Part shown: positions 32,296-40,918 of the stretch, piece after piece
Numbering within the stretch: position 1 is the first letter of the stretch
Layout of the letters: each line of letters starts with the position of its first letter
NCBI RefSeq assembly: GCF_007993815.1
Contig: NZ_VJWE01000014.1
Span: 1 to 64,000 of the forward strand
Direction: 5' to 3'
Source: Acidovorax delafieldii
GTDB lineage: Bacteria; Pseudomonadota; Gammaproteobacteria; Burkholderiales; Burkholderiaceae_C
DNA length: 64,000 nucleotides
Notes under the pieces: model-generated
Told to the model about the DNA's origin: nothing
The model's database searches: none
The model's input: the letters and a program-made list of their open reading frames with translations, nothing else
Made by a program: the position numbers and the translations under genes

Positions 32296-33614
32296 GCCGA
32301 GGCCTCGTCAGGGCCGGGACTGACCGCTCGCTCAAAAAAGTAACAGATCCGCTGTCGAGGCGACAGGTAGTCCAGCGCGTCACGCGGGAGCTGCGCGGGC
32401 TTGAGGCTGCGCCGTATGCCCAGTTCAGGTACGGTTTCCAGATCCAGTATCGGCGCTTCATCCTTCGGTACGCGCGGGTCGTGCACGATGACCTTGGGCC
32501 GCAGGGGCCGCGACGAGTTGACCGATGCCACGATGGCATACCGGTCGTTGACCAACTGCACGATGGAGCCGGGCGGGTACACCCCCATCATGCGAATGAA
32601 AGCCCCCAGGACCACCGAATCAAACCGCGCCTTGAGCTGGGCAAAGATGACGGATAGCGCCTCATGCGGCGTCAGCGCCGTCACACCCATGGCCGGGTTG
32701 CACATCCGGTCGTATTGATTGACCAGTGCCAGGACCTGGCTCATGCGCCCCAGGTCAGGCCCCTTCAAGCGTTGGGGAAACCCGCTGCCGTCACACATCT
32801 CGTGGTGCCGGGCCACTGCCGTCAGCACCGCATCGGCAAACCCCATGCGTTTGGCCAAGGCCACGGATTCCACCACGTGGGTCTCGTAGCGCGTGCGCTC
32901 CATGGGGATCATGGAGGGGGTAGGCTGACGCAGATTGGGCGGCAGCTTGAGCTTGCCGATGTCATGGATCAACGCGGCAACACCCAGATCGTGCAGCTCC
33001 TCGCTTTTCATGCCCAGGGACCGACCCAGCAGCAGCGATATCACCATCACATTGATCGGATGCAATCCGTTGCGCTCGCCCACCCCCTCGGACAGCAGCC
33101 GAATGACGGAGTCGCCGTTTTCCAGCAGTTCGGTAACACACCCCGAAACCAGTGCCTCCCCCTTGGCCCTGGCCTGGTCCGGGTGCTCTGACACCGTGCG
33201 CTCCATGGACTGGTACTGCCGCGTGGCTTCCGAGAAACGCTGGTTGCAGGCAGCCAAGGCCCGGTTTTGCGCTTCCAGCAGCTCGCGGCGACGCTGTGCC
33301 TCGGGGTCAACGACAGTGGTCGTGCCAGGCCCGGGCGCATCCAGGCCGTTGGGCGGCGGCACTGTCATTTCAGGCACGCTCCAGGCGGCCGGCACCAGCT
33401 CCTGGAGTTCAGGATCGCTCTTCTTGGGGACGTAACGCACCTCGGTCAGTCCCAGCTCCCGCAAGGTGGTGATCTGATCCGACGACGCCACCCGAAAACT
33501 GCTGGTCGGGAACGGATGATGCATCCAGCCCACGTCGAGCTGGATGTACATGCCGACACGCAGTTGGCTGATGTCGATGAGGATGGATGAGTTCACGTCA
33601 GGCGCACGATACAT
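32292..33614 (-). CDS. HD-GYP-type cyclic di-GMP phosphodiesterase
   Basis: Protein of 440 aa. An N-terminal DUF3391-like region (SQLRVGMYIQLDVGWMHHPF) and a coiled linker precede the HD-GYP domain. The HD motif is LIHDIGKLKLP (about residue 215), followed by HVVES and HHEMCDGSGFPQRLKG (about 267-282). The signature tripeptide is thus GFP rather than GYP, a tolerated variant in some members. Such enzymes hydrolyse cyclic di-GMP to GMP at a bi- or tri-metal site. ATG at 33614 (MYRAPDV). It is the first gene of a two-gene unit with the GGDEF-EAL protein. Confidence 0.88.
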   Translation of the reverse strand: MYRAPDVNSSILIDISQLRVGMYIQLDVGWMHHPFPTSSFRVASSDQITTLRELGLTEVRYVPKKSDPELQELVPAAWSVPEMTVPPPNGLDAPGPGTTTVVDPEAQRRRELLEAQNRALAACNQRFSEATRQYQSMERTVSEHPDQARAKGEALVSGCVTELLENGDSVIRLLSEGVGERNGLHPINVMVISLLLGRSLGMKSEELHDLGVAALIHDIGKLKLPPNLRQPTPSMIPMERTRYETHVVESVALAKRMGFADAVLTAVARHHEMCDGSGFPQRLKGPDLGRMSQVLALVNQYDRMCNPAMGVTALTPHEALSVIFAQLKARFDSVVLGAFIRMMGVYPPGSIVQLVNDRYAIVASVNSSRPLRPKVIVHDPRVPKDEAPILDLETVPELGIRRSLKPAQLPRDALDYLSPRQRICYFFERAVSPGPDEASA

Positions 33615-33817
33615 GGCGACATCAATGCCACCAATAGTTACGCAGATTATCACCAGTTCCAGTGACGTGGCGAAGAACCGGCAGGCCGCGCAGCGATCCG
33701 GCAACACTTGACTGAAAGCGGGCCTGGCTGGACCACCCCGGTCCCCGCGACAAAGGCATCGCCCACCTTCCAGCCGCGGGGCGACTGGGTTCATGTGGAC
33801 GGATCAGCGCCGCGCGC

Positions 33818-34543
33818 TCAGCGGCACCAGAGCGACGGCTTGTAAATGAGATCCATCCACAGTGCCCAGGCAGCTACCGCGCACAGCATGGCGCCTGCGG
33901 CCCTCGTACCCCACTGCGCCCGCGCGAGATTCAGGCGGTTGCGAAGGCTGCTCCAAGCCCAGGGGCCGCCCACCAGCCACACCCCACTGCCCACGGCAAA
34001 CAGCGCCATGGTCAGAGCCCCCTCCAGCGCCCCCCCGCTGAGCGCCGCGACCAACAGGGCCGAATAGAGCAGTCCACAAGGCATCAGGGCCCACAGGACC
34101 CCGGCCGCCATCACTCCGCCCGGAGCCCCGACCAGCGGACGAACACGCGCCCACACGGAGCGGCCCGCCTGCTCCACCCAGGCAGGCTGCCGCGACTGCA
34201 CCATCATCATGAGCCCCCAGGCCATCACCGCCACATGCATGAGTGTCCAGGCGGGGCGCAGCGCGCTGGTTTGCTGGGTCAGCCATGCCAGACTGTCCAT
34301 GGCCAAGGCCGCCAGTGCACCTGCGCTGGCATACCCCACCAGGCGCCCTGCGTGAAAGGCCATGGTGCGCTGCAGCGCACCGCCACGCGGCGCCCAGCGC
34401 ACCTCCTGCTCCGCGCCACCGTCCGCCTGTGCTGCGCCGCCCTGCCGCACCAATGCTCCGCAGGGCGCGGAACACATGGCCAAGCAATGGGACCCGCCGG
34501 CGAGTCCCATGAGCAAAGCAGTCCAGCCAACAGTGGCAAGCAT
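33818..34543 (-). CDS. DsbD_2/TauE-like membrane protein beside the cbb3 cluster
   Basis: Inner-membrane protein of 241 aa with about six helices. Cysteines occur in HCLAMCSAPCG (about residues 19-29) and in MPCGLLYSALL (about 152), the pattern of the cytochrome-biogenesis/UreH-like transmembrane family (PF13386) found near cco genes. Thiol or metal handling in cytochrome cbb3 maturation is a reasonable guess, not shown by the sequence. ATG at 34543, only five bases after hemN, so it is probably cotranscribed with hemN from the FNR-controlled promoter. Confidence 0.78.
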   Translation of the reverse strand: MLATVGWTALLMGLAGGSHCLAMCSAPCGALVRQGGAAQADGGAEQEVRWAPRGGALQRTMAFHAGRLVGYASAGALAALAMDSLAWLTQQTSALRPAWTLMHVAVMAWGLMMMVQSRQPAWVEQAGRSVWARVRPLVGAPGGVMAAGVLWALMPCGLLYSALLVAALSGGALEGALTMALFAVGSGVWLVGGPWAWSSLRNRLNLARAQWGTRAAGAMLCAVAAWALWMDLIYKPSLWCR

Positions 34544-34548
34544 AGGTG

Positions 34549-35931
34549 TCAGATGATGCGCGAAAACCGGGCGCGGTTGCGGTCTGCCTGCAGATAACGG
34601 TCAAAAACCATGGCGATACCGCGCACGAAGAACCACCCGGTGGCGGTCACTTCAATGCCCTCCGGCCCCACCCGTACCAGCCCCTGCTCCTGCATACCCT
34701 CCAGCTGCGCCAACTCTGCTGCGAAGTACTGGCGGAAATCGATCAGCCACGCCTGCTCCATCGGCTCAAACAGCAGCTCGCCCTGGCACATCAGGGCCAT
34801 GATGGCCGCGCGGCGCACCAGGTCGTCGCGGGTCAGGGCCAGCCCGCGGACCACAGGTAGCCGCCCTTGGTCCAGGAAGTCGTAGTACTCGTCCAGCGTC
34901 TTGGAGTTCTGGCTGTAAGTCGCCCCTACCCGCCCGATGGCCGATACGCCCAGCCCAATCAGGTCGCAGTCTGGCTGCGTACTGTAGCCCTGGAAGTTGC
35001 GGTGCAAGCGTCCCTGGCGCTTGGCCACAGCCAGTGCGTCGGTAGGCAGAGCAAAGTGGTCCATACCCACATAGACATACCCAGCGTCCATGAACGCATC
35101 GAGTGAGCGCGAGAGCATGGACAGCTTGCTCGCGCCCGTGGGCAATTCGGCAGAGATGATGCGACGCTGTGGTTTGAAACGCTCCGGCAAGTGTGCATAG
35201 GCATACAACGCAATACGGTCAGGCCGCAGCTGCGCCACCTGCGCCAGCGTGCGGTCAAAAGACTCTGGCGTCTGGCGCGGCAGGCCGTAGATCAGGTCCA
35301 CGTTCACCGAATCAAAGCCCAGCGAGCGGGCGGACTCCACCAGCGCAAAAACCTGCTCTGCAGGCTGAATGCGGTGCACGGCCTTTTGCACTTCGGCATC
35401 AAAGTCCTGCACGCCAAAACTCAGGCGGTTAAAACCCAATTCAGCCAGGAGCGCCAGACGCTCGGAGTTGACCGTGCGCGGATCCACTTCGATCGAGTAT
35501 TCGCCCCCGGGCGCCAGCGTGAAGCTGCGCTTGAGCATGGCCATCAGCTCCCGCAAGCCCGCATCTGAGAGGAAGGTGGGCGTGCCACCGCCCAGGTGCA
35601 ATTGACTCACCACCTGTCCTACGCCACAGTGCGCGGTGTGCAGGTCGATCTCGCGGCTCAGGTAGCGCAAGTAGACCTCGGCGCGGTCATGGTGTTTGGT
35701 GATGATCTTGTTGCAGGCGCAGTAGTAGCACAGGGATTCGCAAAACGGGATGTGCACGTACAGGGACAGCGGCATGGCCTTGGCCAGCGTGCCCGAACGG
35801 CGCTGTTGCAGCGCCAGCACATAATCTTCCTGACCGAAGGCCTCCACAAATCGGTCGGCCGTTGGATAGGACGTATAACGGGGCCCTGGCACGTCAAAGC
35901 GGCGCAGAAGATCTGGCGAAACAGCAGTCAT
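34549..35931 (-). CDS. hemN: Oxygen-independent coproporphyrinogen III oxidase
   Basis: Radical-SAM enzyme of 460 aa that decarboxylates coproporphyrinogen III to protoporphyrinogen IX without oxygen. The [4Fe-4S]-SAM motif CESLCYYCAC is near residue 66, followed by LHLGGGTPTF and the HemN-specific N-terminus PGPRYTSYPTADRF, distinguishing it from HemW. ATG at 35931 has an AAGGAA site. An FNR box is centred 61.5 bases upstream of the ATG, so low oxygen should induce it, matching the need for heme in cytochrome cbb3. Confidence 0.95.
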   Translation of the reverse strand: MTAVSPDLLRRFDVPGPRYTSYPTADRFVEAFGQEDYVLALQQRRSGTLAKAMPLSLYVHIPFCESLCYYCACNKIITKHHDRAEVYLRYLSREIDLHTAHCGVGQVVSQLHLGGGTPTFLSDAGLRELMAMLKRSFTLAPGGEYSIEVDPRTVNSERLALLAELGFNRLSFGVQDFDAEVQKAVHRIQPAEQVFALVESARSLGFDSVNVDLIYGLPRQTPESFDRTLAQVAQLRPDRIALYAYAHLPERFKPQRRIISAELPTGASKLSMLSRSLDAFMDAGYVYVGMDHFALPTDALAVAKRQGRLHRNFQGYSTQPDCDLIGLGVSAIGRVGATYSQNSKTLDEYYDFLDQGRLPVVRGLALTRDDLVRRAAIMALMCQGELLFEPMEQAWLIDFRQYFAAELAQLEGMQEQGLVRVGPEGIEVTATGWFFVRGIAMVFDRYLQADRNRARFSRII

Positions 35932-35985
35932 GGGGAAATTTCCTTGCGTACACCTTGACTGTGCCGTAGGCTCCGGGACATGTCC

Positions 35986-35999
35986 TTGACCTGCATCAA
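35986..35999. promoter_or_regulatory. FNR box between hemN and fnr
   Basis: TTGACCTGCATCAA, matching TTGAT-N4-ATCAA at nine of ten conserved positions. Centred 61.5 bases upstream of the hemN ATG and 128.5 upstream of the fnr ATG. The spacing fits class II activation of hemN (-41.5 with a 20-base leader). It may also serve fnr. Confidence 0.85.
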
Positions 36000-36120
36000 G
36001 TGAACCAACAAGCGATACGGCGACAATTTGATGAAGGTCAGCCGCTCGCCCGCGCCCTGTATTCAGGTTCGTGTACGGCAAGCACGATATGCTCGACCAA
36101 CAACCCAAGTCCATGTGCCT

Positions 36121-36843
36121 ATGAACCCGCTCACCATCAAAGTCGCCTGCTCCAACTGCAACCACCGCGAGCTGTGCATGCCCGTGGGCTTGAACGAAGA
36201 GCAGCTCCAGCGCATTGACGAGGTGGTTGCCGTCCGTCGCAAAGTCAAACGCGGAGGCACGCTGTTTCGCAATGGCGAGTCCTTCACGTCCCTGTATGCC
36301 ATCCGCACCGGGTTCTTCAAGACCTGCGTGGCCACGGAAGACGGTCGCGACCAGGTCACGGGCTTTCAGATGGCGGGCGAGATCATCGGGCTCGACGGCA
36401 TCGTGAATGACCACCATACCTGTGATGCGGTGGCACTTGAAGACGCCGAAGTGTGTGTCATGCCCTTCGACCGCATTGAAGAGCTGTCACGCGAAGTCAC
36501 AGCCCTGCAGCACCACGTGCACAAAATCATGAGTCGCGAGATCGTGCGCGAGCACGGCGTGATGTTGCTGCTGGGCAGCATGCGTGCCGAGGAACGCCTG
36601 GCCGCCTTTTTGCTGAACCTGGTGCAGCGCCTGCATGCACGGGGCTTCTCGCAGTCGGAACTGGTGTTGCGCATGACGCGCGAAGAAATCGGCAGCTACC
36701 TCGGCCTCAAACTCGAAACGGTCAGCCGGACCTTCTCCAAGTTTGCGGAAGAAGGGATCGTGGAAGTCAAACAGCGCCATGTGCGCATTCTCGACACCGA
36801 TGCCCTGCGACGCATCGTGAACAGCCAGCAGACCTGCCACTGA
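36121..36843 (+). CDS. fnr: FNR-type oxygen-responsive transcription regulator
   Basis: Regulator of 240 aa in the CRP/FNR family. Clustered N-terminal cysteines (ACSNCNHRELC) plus a distant one (DAEVCVMPF, equivalent to Cys122 of the E. coli protein) should bind an oxygen-labile [4Fe-4S] cluster. A cyclic-nucleotide-type fold (about 25-145) and a winged HTH with TREEIGSYLGLKLETVSRTFSKF follow; the E-SR recognition residues fit TTGAT half-sites. ATG at 36121 opens MNPLTIKVAC; there is no strong Shine-Dalgarno. It diverges from hemN and probably acts on the three FNR boxes in this window. Confidence 0.93.
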   Translation: MNPLTIKVACSNCNHRELCMPVGLNEEQLQRIDEVVAVRRKVKRGGTLFRNGESFTSLYAIRTGFFKTCVATEDGRDQVTGFQMAGEIIGLDGIVNDHHTCDAVALEDAEVCVMPFDRIEELSREVTALQHHVHKIMSREIVREHGVMLLLGSMRAEERLAAFLLNLVQRLHARGFSQSELVLRMTREEIGSYLGLKLETVSRTFSKFAEEGIVEVKQRHVRILDTDALRRIVNSQQTCH

Positions 36844-36953
36844 CGACACTGACACCGAGCCACTTCCACGCAGAGGGTCGGTTCCGCACAAAGTACAACC
36901 ATCTCTTGCGAAACGGCATGCATTGCATGCCCAGACAAGCAGGCGAAAAGGGT

Positions 36954-37247
36954 TCAGGGGCAGGACGAAGTCTTGCGGCAATCGTCGGGGCGCCCCCCAT
37001 CGGGCACCGGGCACCGGTTGACCTCGAACGGAGACATGGACAGCAGTGTCGTCAATGCGCTCGTGGCCATGGTGATGGCCCAAAACACAAAAAATGCGAG
37101 GGTGTACACCCCTTGCCGTGACAGCGCCAGGGGCTGGCCGAACCAGTGCAGGTCCTGGGGGTCCACCATGGCAAAAACCAGCATCTCCAGCACGCCCGCC
37201 ATCAAGAAGGCGGGCCATGCAATCCACATCAGGCGTTGCGTCCACAT
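36954..37247 (-). CDS. Small membrane protein of the cco cluster, unknown function
   Basis: Protein of 97 aa with two hydrophobic helices (IAWPAFLMAGVLEMLVFAMV and TLAFFVFWAITMATSALTTLL). The hydrophilic tail contains three cysteines (NRCPVPDGG, DDCRKTSSC). I do not recognise a named family. It follows ccoH on the same strand by 57 bases and is the last gene of the ccoG-ccoH unit. Similar small proteins accompany cbb3 assembly genes in betaproteobacteria as far as I recall. The Cys-containing tail could bind metal or face oxidation; this is speculation. Confidence 0.7.
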   Translation of the reverse strand: MWTQRLMWIAWPAFLMAGVLEMLVFAMVDPQDLHWFGQPLALSRQGVYTLAFFVFWAITMATSALTTLLSMSPFEVNRCPVPDGGRPDDCRKTSSCP

Positions 37248-37304
37248 ATCGGTTCTGTCTCCTGGTGCTGCCTGGGGTCGCTGGGGGCAGCGACCGGCGG
37301 GTTG

Positions 37305-37583
37305 TCAGCGTGGTTGGTCTTGCACGGGGGTGGCCGCATGGTTGCGGGCCTTGAGGGCCGGTGCCAGGCTTTTCTCCGGCGCCACCAAGGTCTTGTTGAT
37401 CTCAATGCCCTGGCGGTAGTAATCCTCGGCCACCACCGGGTCAGGCCGAGAAATCGCCAGCCACAGCGTCACAAAGCCAGCCACGATCACGATGGCAGGC
37501 CCGGCAATCACCAGCCACACATGGCCGAACTTCCACCAGGGCACGGGAACTGCCGGTGTAGCGATGGCAGGGTTTGAAGACAT
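37305..37583 (-). CDS. ccoH: FixH/CcoH-like cbb3 assembly protein
   Basis: Protein of 92 aa with one N-terminal membrane helix (HVWLVIAGPAIVIVAGFVTLWLA, about 21-44) and a periplasmic segment with the FixH-type VVAEDYYRQGIEINKTL. CcoH is needed for stable assembly of cytochrome cbb3. It is shorter than typical FixH (about 150), as often seen in betaproteobacteria. ATG at 37583 lies 64 bases after ccoG on the same strand. Confidence 0.82.
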   Translation of the reverse strand: MSSNPAIATPAVPVPWWKFGHVWLVIAGPAIVIVAGFVTLWLAISRPDPVVAEDYYRQGIEINKTLVAPEKSLAPALKARNHAATPVQDQPR

Positions 37584-37647
37584 GGTGCTCTACTCCTCAA
37601 CAATATCGGTCAAAGTGCGGCCCTGAAAGGCCCCACCGGGATGCCGC

Positions 37648-39093
37648 TCAACGCGGCACAAGAAACACGGATTTTTCCGTCACGTGGGCAGCTGCCCCTA
37701 CGGCCTGCACGTCAAACTGAACCGCATGCGAGCCCGACGTGGCGGAACCGTACGGAATCTGCAAACGCACGGCCACCCAGCGCGACTCTGCTGCGCCAAT
37801 ATCCACTTCGACCTCGGAGGCCACCTCCAGCCCCTCCAGTCCACGCGCACTGATGCGGTAGCGCTGTTCGCCCTCCGTGGCATTCATGATCTGCAGCCGG
37901 TAAATATTCTCCAGTTTGCCCCCCGCCACAATGCGCGAGAGCGCGGCCCGGTCACGCACGACATCCACCTTCAGCGGCGTGCGCACCACCAGGCTGGCCA
38001 GCATGGCAACGCACAGTGCTACCAGCACGGCGGTGTAGATCAGCACACGAGGACGCAACACGCGACGCAGCATCTGGGACTGCGTCCAGCGCTTGGCCAC
38101 GCCGTTCTGGGTGGAATAGCGGATCAGGCCACGCGGGTACTGCATCTTGTCCATCACCGTATTGCAGGCGTCCACACACAACCCGCAACCAATGCACTCA
38201 TATTGCAAGCCCTTGCGGATATCGATGCCCACCGGACAGACCTGCACACACAGCGAGCAGTCAATGCAGTCGCCAAGCCCCTGGGCCTTGTAGTCAATGT
38301 TCTTCTTGCGCGGGCCGCGCTGCTCGCCACGCTCAGGGTCGTAGGTGACGATGAGCGTGTCTTTATCAAACATTGCGCTCTGAAAGCGCGCATAGGGGCA
38401 CATGTACTTGCAGACCTGCTCGCGCATGAAGCCTGCGTTGCCGTAGGTGGCAAAACCGTAGAACAGCACCCAGAAAATCTGCCAGCCGCCTTCAAACGCC
38501 AGCAGCTCGCTGCCCAGTTCGCGGATGGGCACGAAGTACCCTACGAAAGTGAACCCGGTCCACAGGGCCACGGCGATCCACACCACCTGCTTGAGAAACT
38601 TTTTGCGGATCTTCTCGAACGTCCAGGGACCGTTGTCCAGACGGAGGCGGGCACTGCGATCACCTTCGATCTTGTGCTCGATCCACATGAACATTTCGGT
38701 GTACACCGTCTGCGGACAGGCAAAGCCACACCAAAGGCGCCCTGCCACGGCGGTGAAGAGGAACAGCGACAGCGCCGAAATGATCAGAAGGCCGGTGAGA
38801 TAGATGAAATCCTGCGGATAGAGCACCAGGCCAAAGATGTAGAACCTGCGAGCCCCGAGATCAAACAGCACCATCTGGCGCTGGCCCCATTCAAACCACG
38901 GCAGCCCGTAAAACACCAGCTGCGTCAAAAGCACCATGCCCCAACGCCAGCGCGCAAACAATCCGCTGATCGAGCGCGGGTAGATCTTCTTTTGCGCTTC
39001 GTACAGCGAGATGATCTCGCCCGCAGAGGACGCATCGGCGGCGACTGGCGTAATCGGGATGACCTTGCGAGCAGGCTCGCTGGGTGTGCTCAT
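37648..39093 (-). CDS. ccoG: Cytochrome c oxidase accessory protein CcoG (FixG/RdxA)
   Basis: Inner-membrane iron-sulfur protein of 481 aa, implicated in copper reduction during cbb3 oxidase assembly. About five helices. Seen: WCGFACPQTVY, CKYMCPYARF and two ferredoxin-type cluster motifs, CIDCSLCVQVCP (about 268-279) and CIGCGLCVDAC (about 294-304). A C-terminal Ig-like periplasmic domain (about 370-480) completes the FixG layout. ATG at 39093. It follows ccoP by 81 bases, with a terminator hairpin in between, so part of its expression may come from its own promoter. Confidence 0.94.
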   Translation of the reverse strand: MSTPSEPARKVIPITPVAADASSAGEIISLYEAQKKIYPRSISGLFARWRWGMVLLTQLVFYGLPWFEWGQRQMVLFDLGARRFYIFGLVLYPQDFIYLTGLLIISALSLFLFTAVAGRLWCGFACPQTVYTEMFMWIEHKIEGDRSARLRLDNGPWTFEKIRKKFLKQVVWIAVALWTGFTFVGYFVPIRELGSELLAFEGGWQIFWVLFYGFATYGNAGFMREQVCKYMCPYARFQSAMFDKDTLIVTYDPERGEQRGPRKKNIDYKAQGLGDCIDCSLCVQVCPVGIDIRKGLQYECIGCGLCVDACNTVMDKMQYPRGLIRYSTQNGVAKRWTQSQMLRRVLRPRVLIYTAVLVALCVAMLASLVVRTPLKVDVVRDRAALSRIVAGGKLENIYRLQIMNATEGEQRYRISARGLEGLEVASEVEVDIGAAESRWVAVRLQIPYGSATSGSHAVQFDVQAVGAAAHVTEKSVFLVPR

Positions 39094-39127
39094 GGTGTCG
39101 CTTTATGAACGGAGGACAGGCTTACTT

Positions 39128-39166
39128 TGAAAAGGAAACCCGGGCAGTGCCTCAAGCACCGCCCGG
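39128..39166 (-). terminator. Terminator hairpin after ccoNOQP
   Basis: CCGGGCAGTGC (39140-39150) pairs with GCACCGCCCGG (39156-39166) with one mismatch. On the minus strand a T-rich stretch (TTTCCTTTTC) follows. Probably ends or attenuates the oxidase structural operon before ccoG. Confidence 0.6.
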
Positions 39167-39174
39167 TGGACATA

Positions 39175-40089
39175 TCAACGTGCAGCCACCTGCTTGTTCG
39201 ACAGGCCCCACACATAGGCAGAGAGTACGCCGATCTGCGCCTCGGTCAACTTCTCGGCTTGTGCAGGCATCTGGTTGACCTTTCCGTTGTTGATCATGGC
39301 CGTGATGGCAGCCTCGCCCCAGCCATGCAGCCAGATATCGTCGGTCAGATTGGGTGCACCCAGTGCCTGGTTGCCCTTGCCATCCATGCCGTGGCAGGCC
39401 GCGCAAGCCGCAAATTTGGACTTGCCCAGCGATGCACGCAGCGAGTCGTGCGGGCTACCCGACAGGCTCAACACGTAATGCGACAGGTTGCGCACGTCTT
39501 CTGGGGTGCCCACGGCCGCTGCCATGGGAGGCATGTTGCCGATGCGGCCCTTCTCCAGCGTCTCGCGGATCTTTTCGGGTGTGCCGCCATGCAGCCAGTC
39601 GTTGTCCGTCAGGTTCGGGAAGCCCTTGCTGCCGCGTGCATCCGAGCCGTGGCACTGCGCGCAGTTGTTCATGAACAAGCGCTCGCCAATGGCATGGGCC
39701 TGCGGGTCCTTGGCCACGTCTTCGGGCTTCATGGATACAAAGCGGGCATACAGGGGCTCCAGCTCCGTCTTGGCCTTGGCCATTTCGGCTTCGTACTCCC
39801 CCTTTTGCGTCCAGTTGAGCTTGCCGGTAAAGCTGCCCAGACCTGGGTAGGCAGCCAGGTAGCCCAGGCCAAAGACGATGGTGATGACGAACAGCCACAC
39901 CCACCAGCGCGGCAGGGGGTTGTTCATTTCAACCAGGTCCTCGTCCCAGACGTGGCCGGTGGTGTTGTCGGAGGTGGCAACCACCTTCTTGCGGCCTGCC
40001 ATCCAAAGCAGGATGCCGCAGGCGATGATGCCGACCAGGGTCAGCGTGGTCACAAAGACCGACCAGAAATTGCTGGTGAAGTCACTCAT
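39175..40089 (-). CDS. ccoP: cbb3-type cytochrome c oxidase subunit III (CcoP)
   Basis: Diheme cytochrome c of 304 aa feeding electrons to the oxidase. Two N-terminal helices (about 8-30 and 62-80, as in CcoP with a fused extra helix) precede two c-type domains with CAQCH (about 144) and CAACH (about 230). The methionine ligand regions are visible as GNMPPM and NQMPAQ. ATG at 40089. It follows ccoQ by 24 bases. Confidence 0.95.
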   Translation of the reverse strand: MSDFTSNFWSVFVTTLTLVGIIACGILLWMAGRKKVVATSDNTTGHVWDEDLVEMNNPLPRWWVWLFVITIVFGLGYLAAYPGLGSFTGKLNWTQKGEYEAEMAKAKTELEPLYARFVSMKPEDVAKDPQAHAIGERLFMNNCAQCHGSDARGSKGFPNLTDNDWLHGGTPEKIRETLEKGRIGNMPPMAAAVGTPEDVRNLSHYVLSLSGSPHDSLRASLGKSKFAACAACHGMDGKGNQALGAPNLTDDIWLHGWGEAAITAMINNGKVNQMPAQAEKLTEAQIGVLSAYVWGLSNKQVAAR

Positions 40090-40113
40090 GGGGTGTTCTC
40101 GTTCTGGTGAAGG

Positions 40114-40251
40114 TCAATCTGTCTCGAAAGGCAGCTGGGCTGCCTCGTCGAACCGGGCCTTGTTGCGGCCTCGGTAGGCCCAGACCCAGATGCCAATGAA
40201 GCAGGCCATCGATGCCAGGGTGGCGACGATGCGCATGGTGGTGATGTCCAT
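40114..40251 (-). CDS. ccoQ: cbb3-type oxidase subunit CcoQ/FixQ
   Basis: Small membrane protein of 45 aa: MDITTMRIVATLASMACF, a single helix continuing through IGIWVWAYR, then a charged tail ending PFETD. It has the position and shape of CcoQ, which stabilises the oxidase complex. AAAGGAG stands seven bases before the ATG at 40251. It lies between ccoO (16 bases) and ccoP (24 bases). Confidence 0.88.
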   Translation of the reverse strand: MDITTMRIVATLASMACFIGIWVWAYRGRNKARFDEAAQLPFETD

Positions 40252-40267
40252 GGGATATCTCCTTTGC

Positions 40268-40900
40268 TTACTTGAGCGCACGGCCCATGACTTGCAGGTA
40301 GGCGATGAGCGCGTCCTGCTCCGTCTTGCCCTTGACCTCGCCCGCCGCAGCAGTGATCTGCTCGTCGGTGTAAGGCACGCCCACGGTGCGCAGGGCCTTC
40401 ATGCGGGGAGCCATCACTGCAGGGTCCACCTGGTTCTTTTCGAGCCAGGGGTACGCGGGCATGTTGGACTCGGGCACCACATCGCGGGGGTTGTTCAGGT
40501 GGATGCGATGCCATTCGTCGCTGTACTTGCCACCCACGCGGTGCAGGTCAGGCCCAGTGCGCTTGCTGCCCCACTGGAAGGGGTGGTCATACACAAACTC
40601 GCCTGCCACCGAGTAGTGGCCATAGCGCAGCGTCTCGGCGCGGAAGGGGCGGATCATCTGCGAATGGCAGTTGTAGCAACCCTCGCGGATGTAGATGTCG
40701 CGGCCCGCCAGCTGCAGGGCGTTGTAGGGCTCCACACCCTTGACCGCCTCGGTCGTGGACTTCTGGAAGAACAGGGGCACGATCTCGACCAGACCGCCAA
40801 TGGCGATCACGATCAGGATGAGCACGATCATCAGAAAGTTGTTGGTCTCCACCTTTTCATGGGAGAAACCGGTCGAAGCAGATGTGTTGTTGTTGGACAT
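40268..40900 (-). CDS. ccoO: cbb3-type cytochrome c oxidase subunit II (CcoO)
   Basis: Monoheme cytochrome c of 210 aa, anchored by an N-terminal helix ([23 protein letters not shown], about 22-44). The heme motif is CYNCH (about residues 75-79) in [15 protein letters not shown]. Downstream, [27 protein letters not shown] is the typical CcoO block and [10 protein letters not shown] supplies the Met ligand. ATG at 40900, 18 bases after ccoN. Confidence 0.96.
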   Translation of the reverse strand: MSNNNTSASTGFSHEKVETNNFLMIVLILIVIAIGGLVEIVPLFFQKSTTEAVKGVEPYNALQLAGRDIYIREGCYNCHSQMIRPFRAETLRYGHYSVAGEFVYDHPFQWGSKRTGPDLHRVGGKYSDEWHRIHLNNPRDVVPESNMPAYPWLEKNQVDPAVMAPRMKALRTVGVPYTDEQITAAAGEVKGKTEQDALIAYLQVMGRALK

Positions 40901-40918
40901 GAATGATCTCCTTCGGAC

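Noticed and set aside
32292..33614. HD-GYP protein as degenerate because of GFP instead of GYP
   Set aside because: The HD pair and the HHE...DGSG metal-site residues are intact, and Phe at this position is tolerated in some members.
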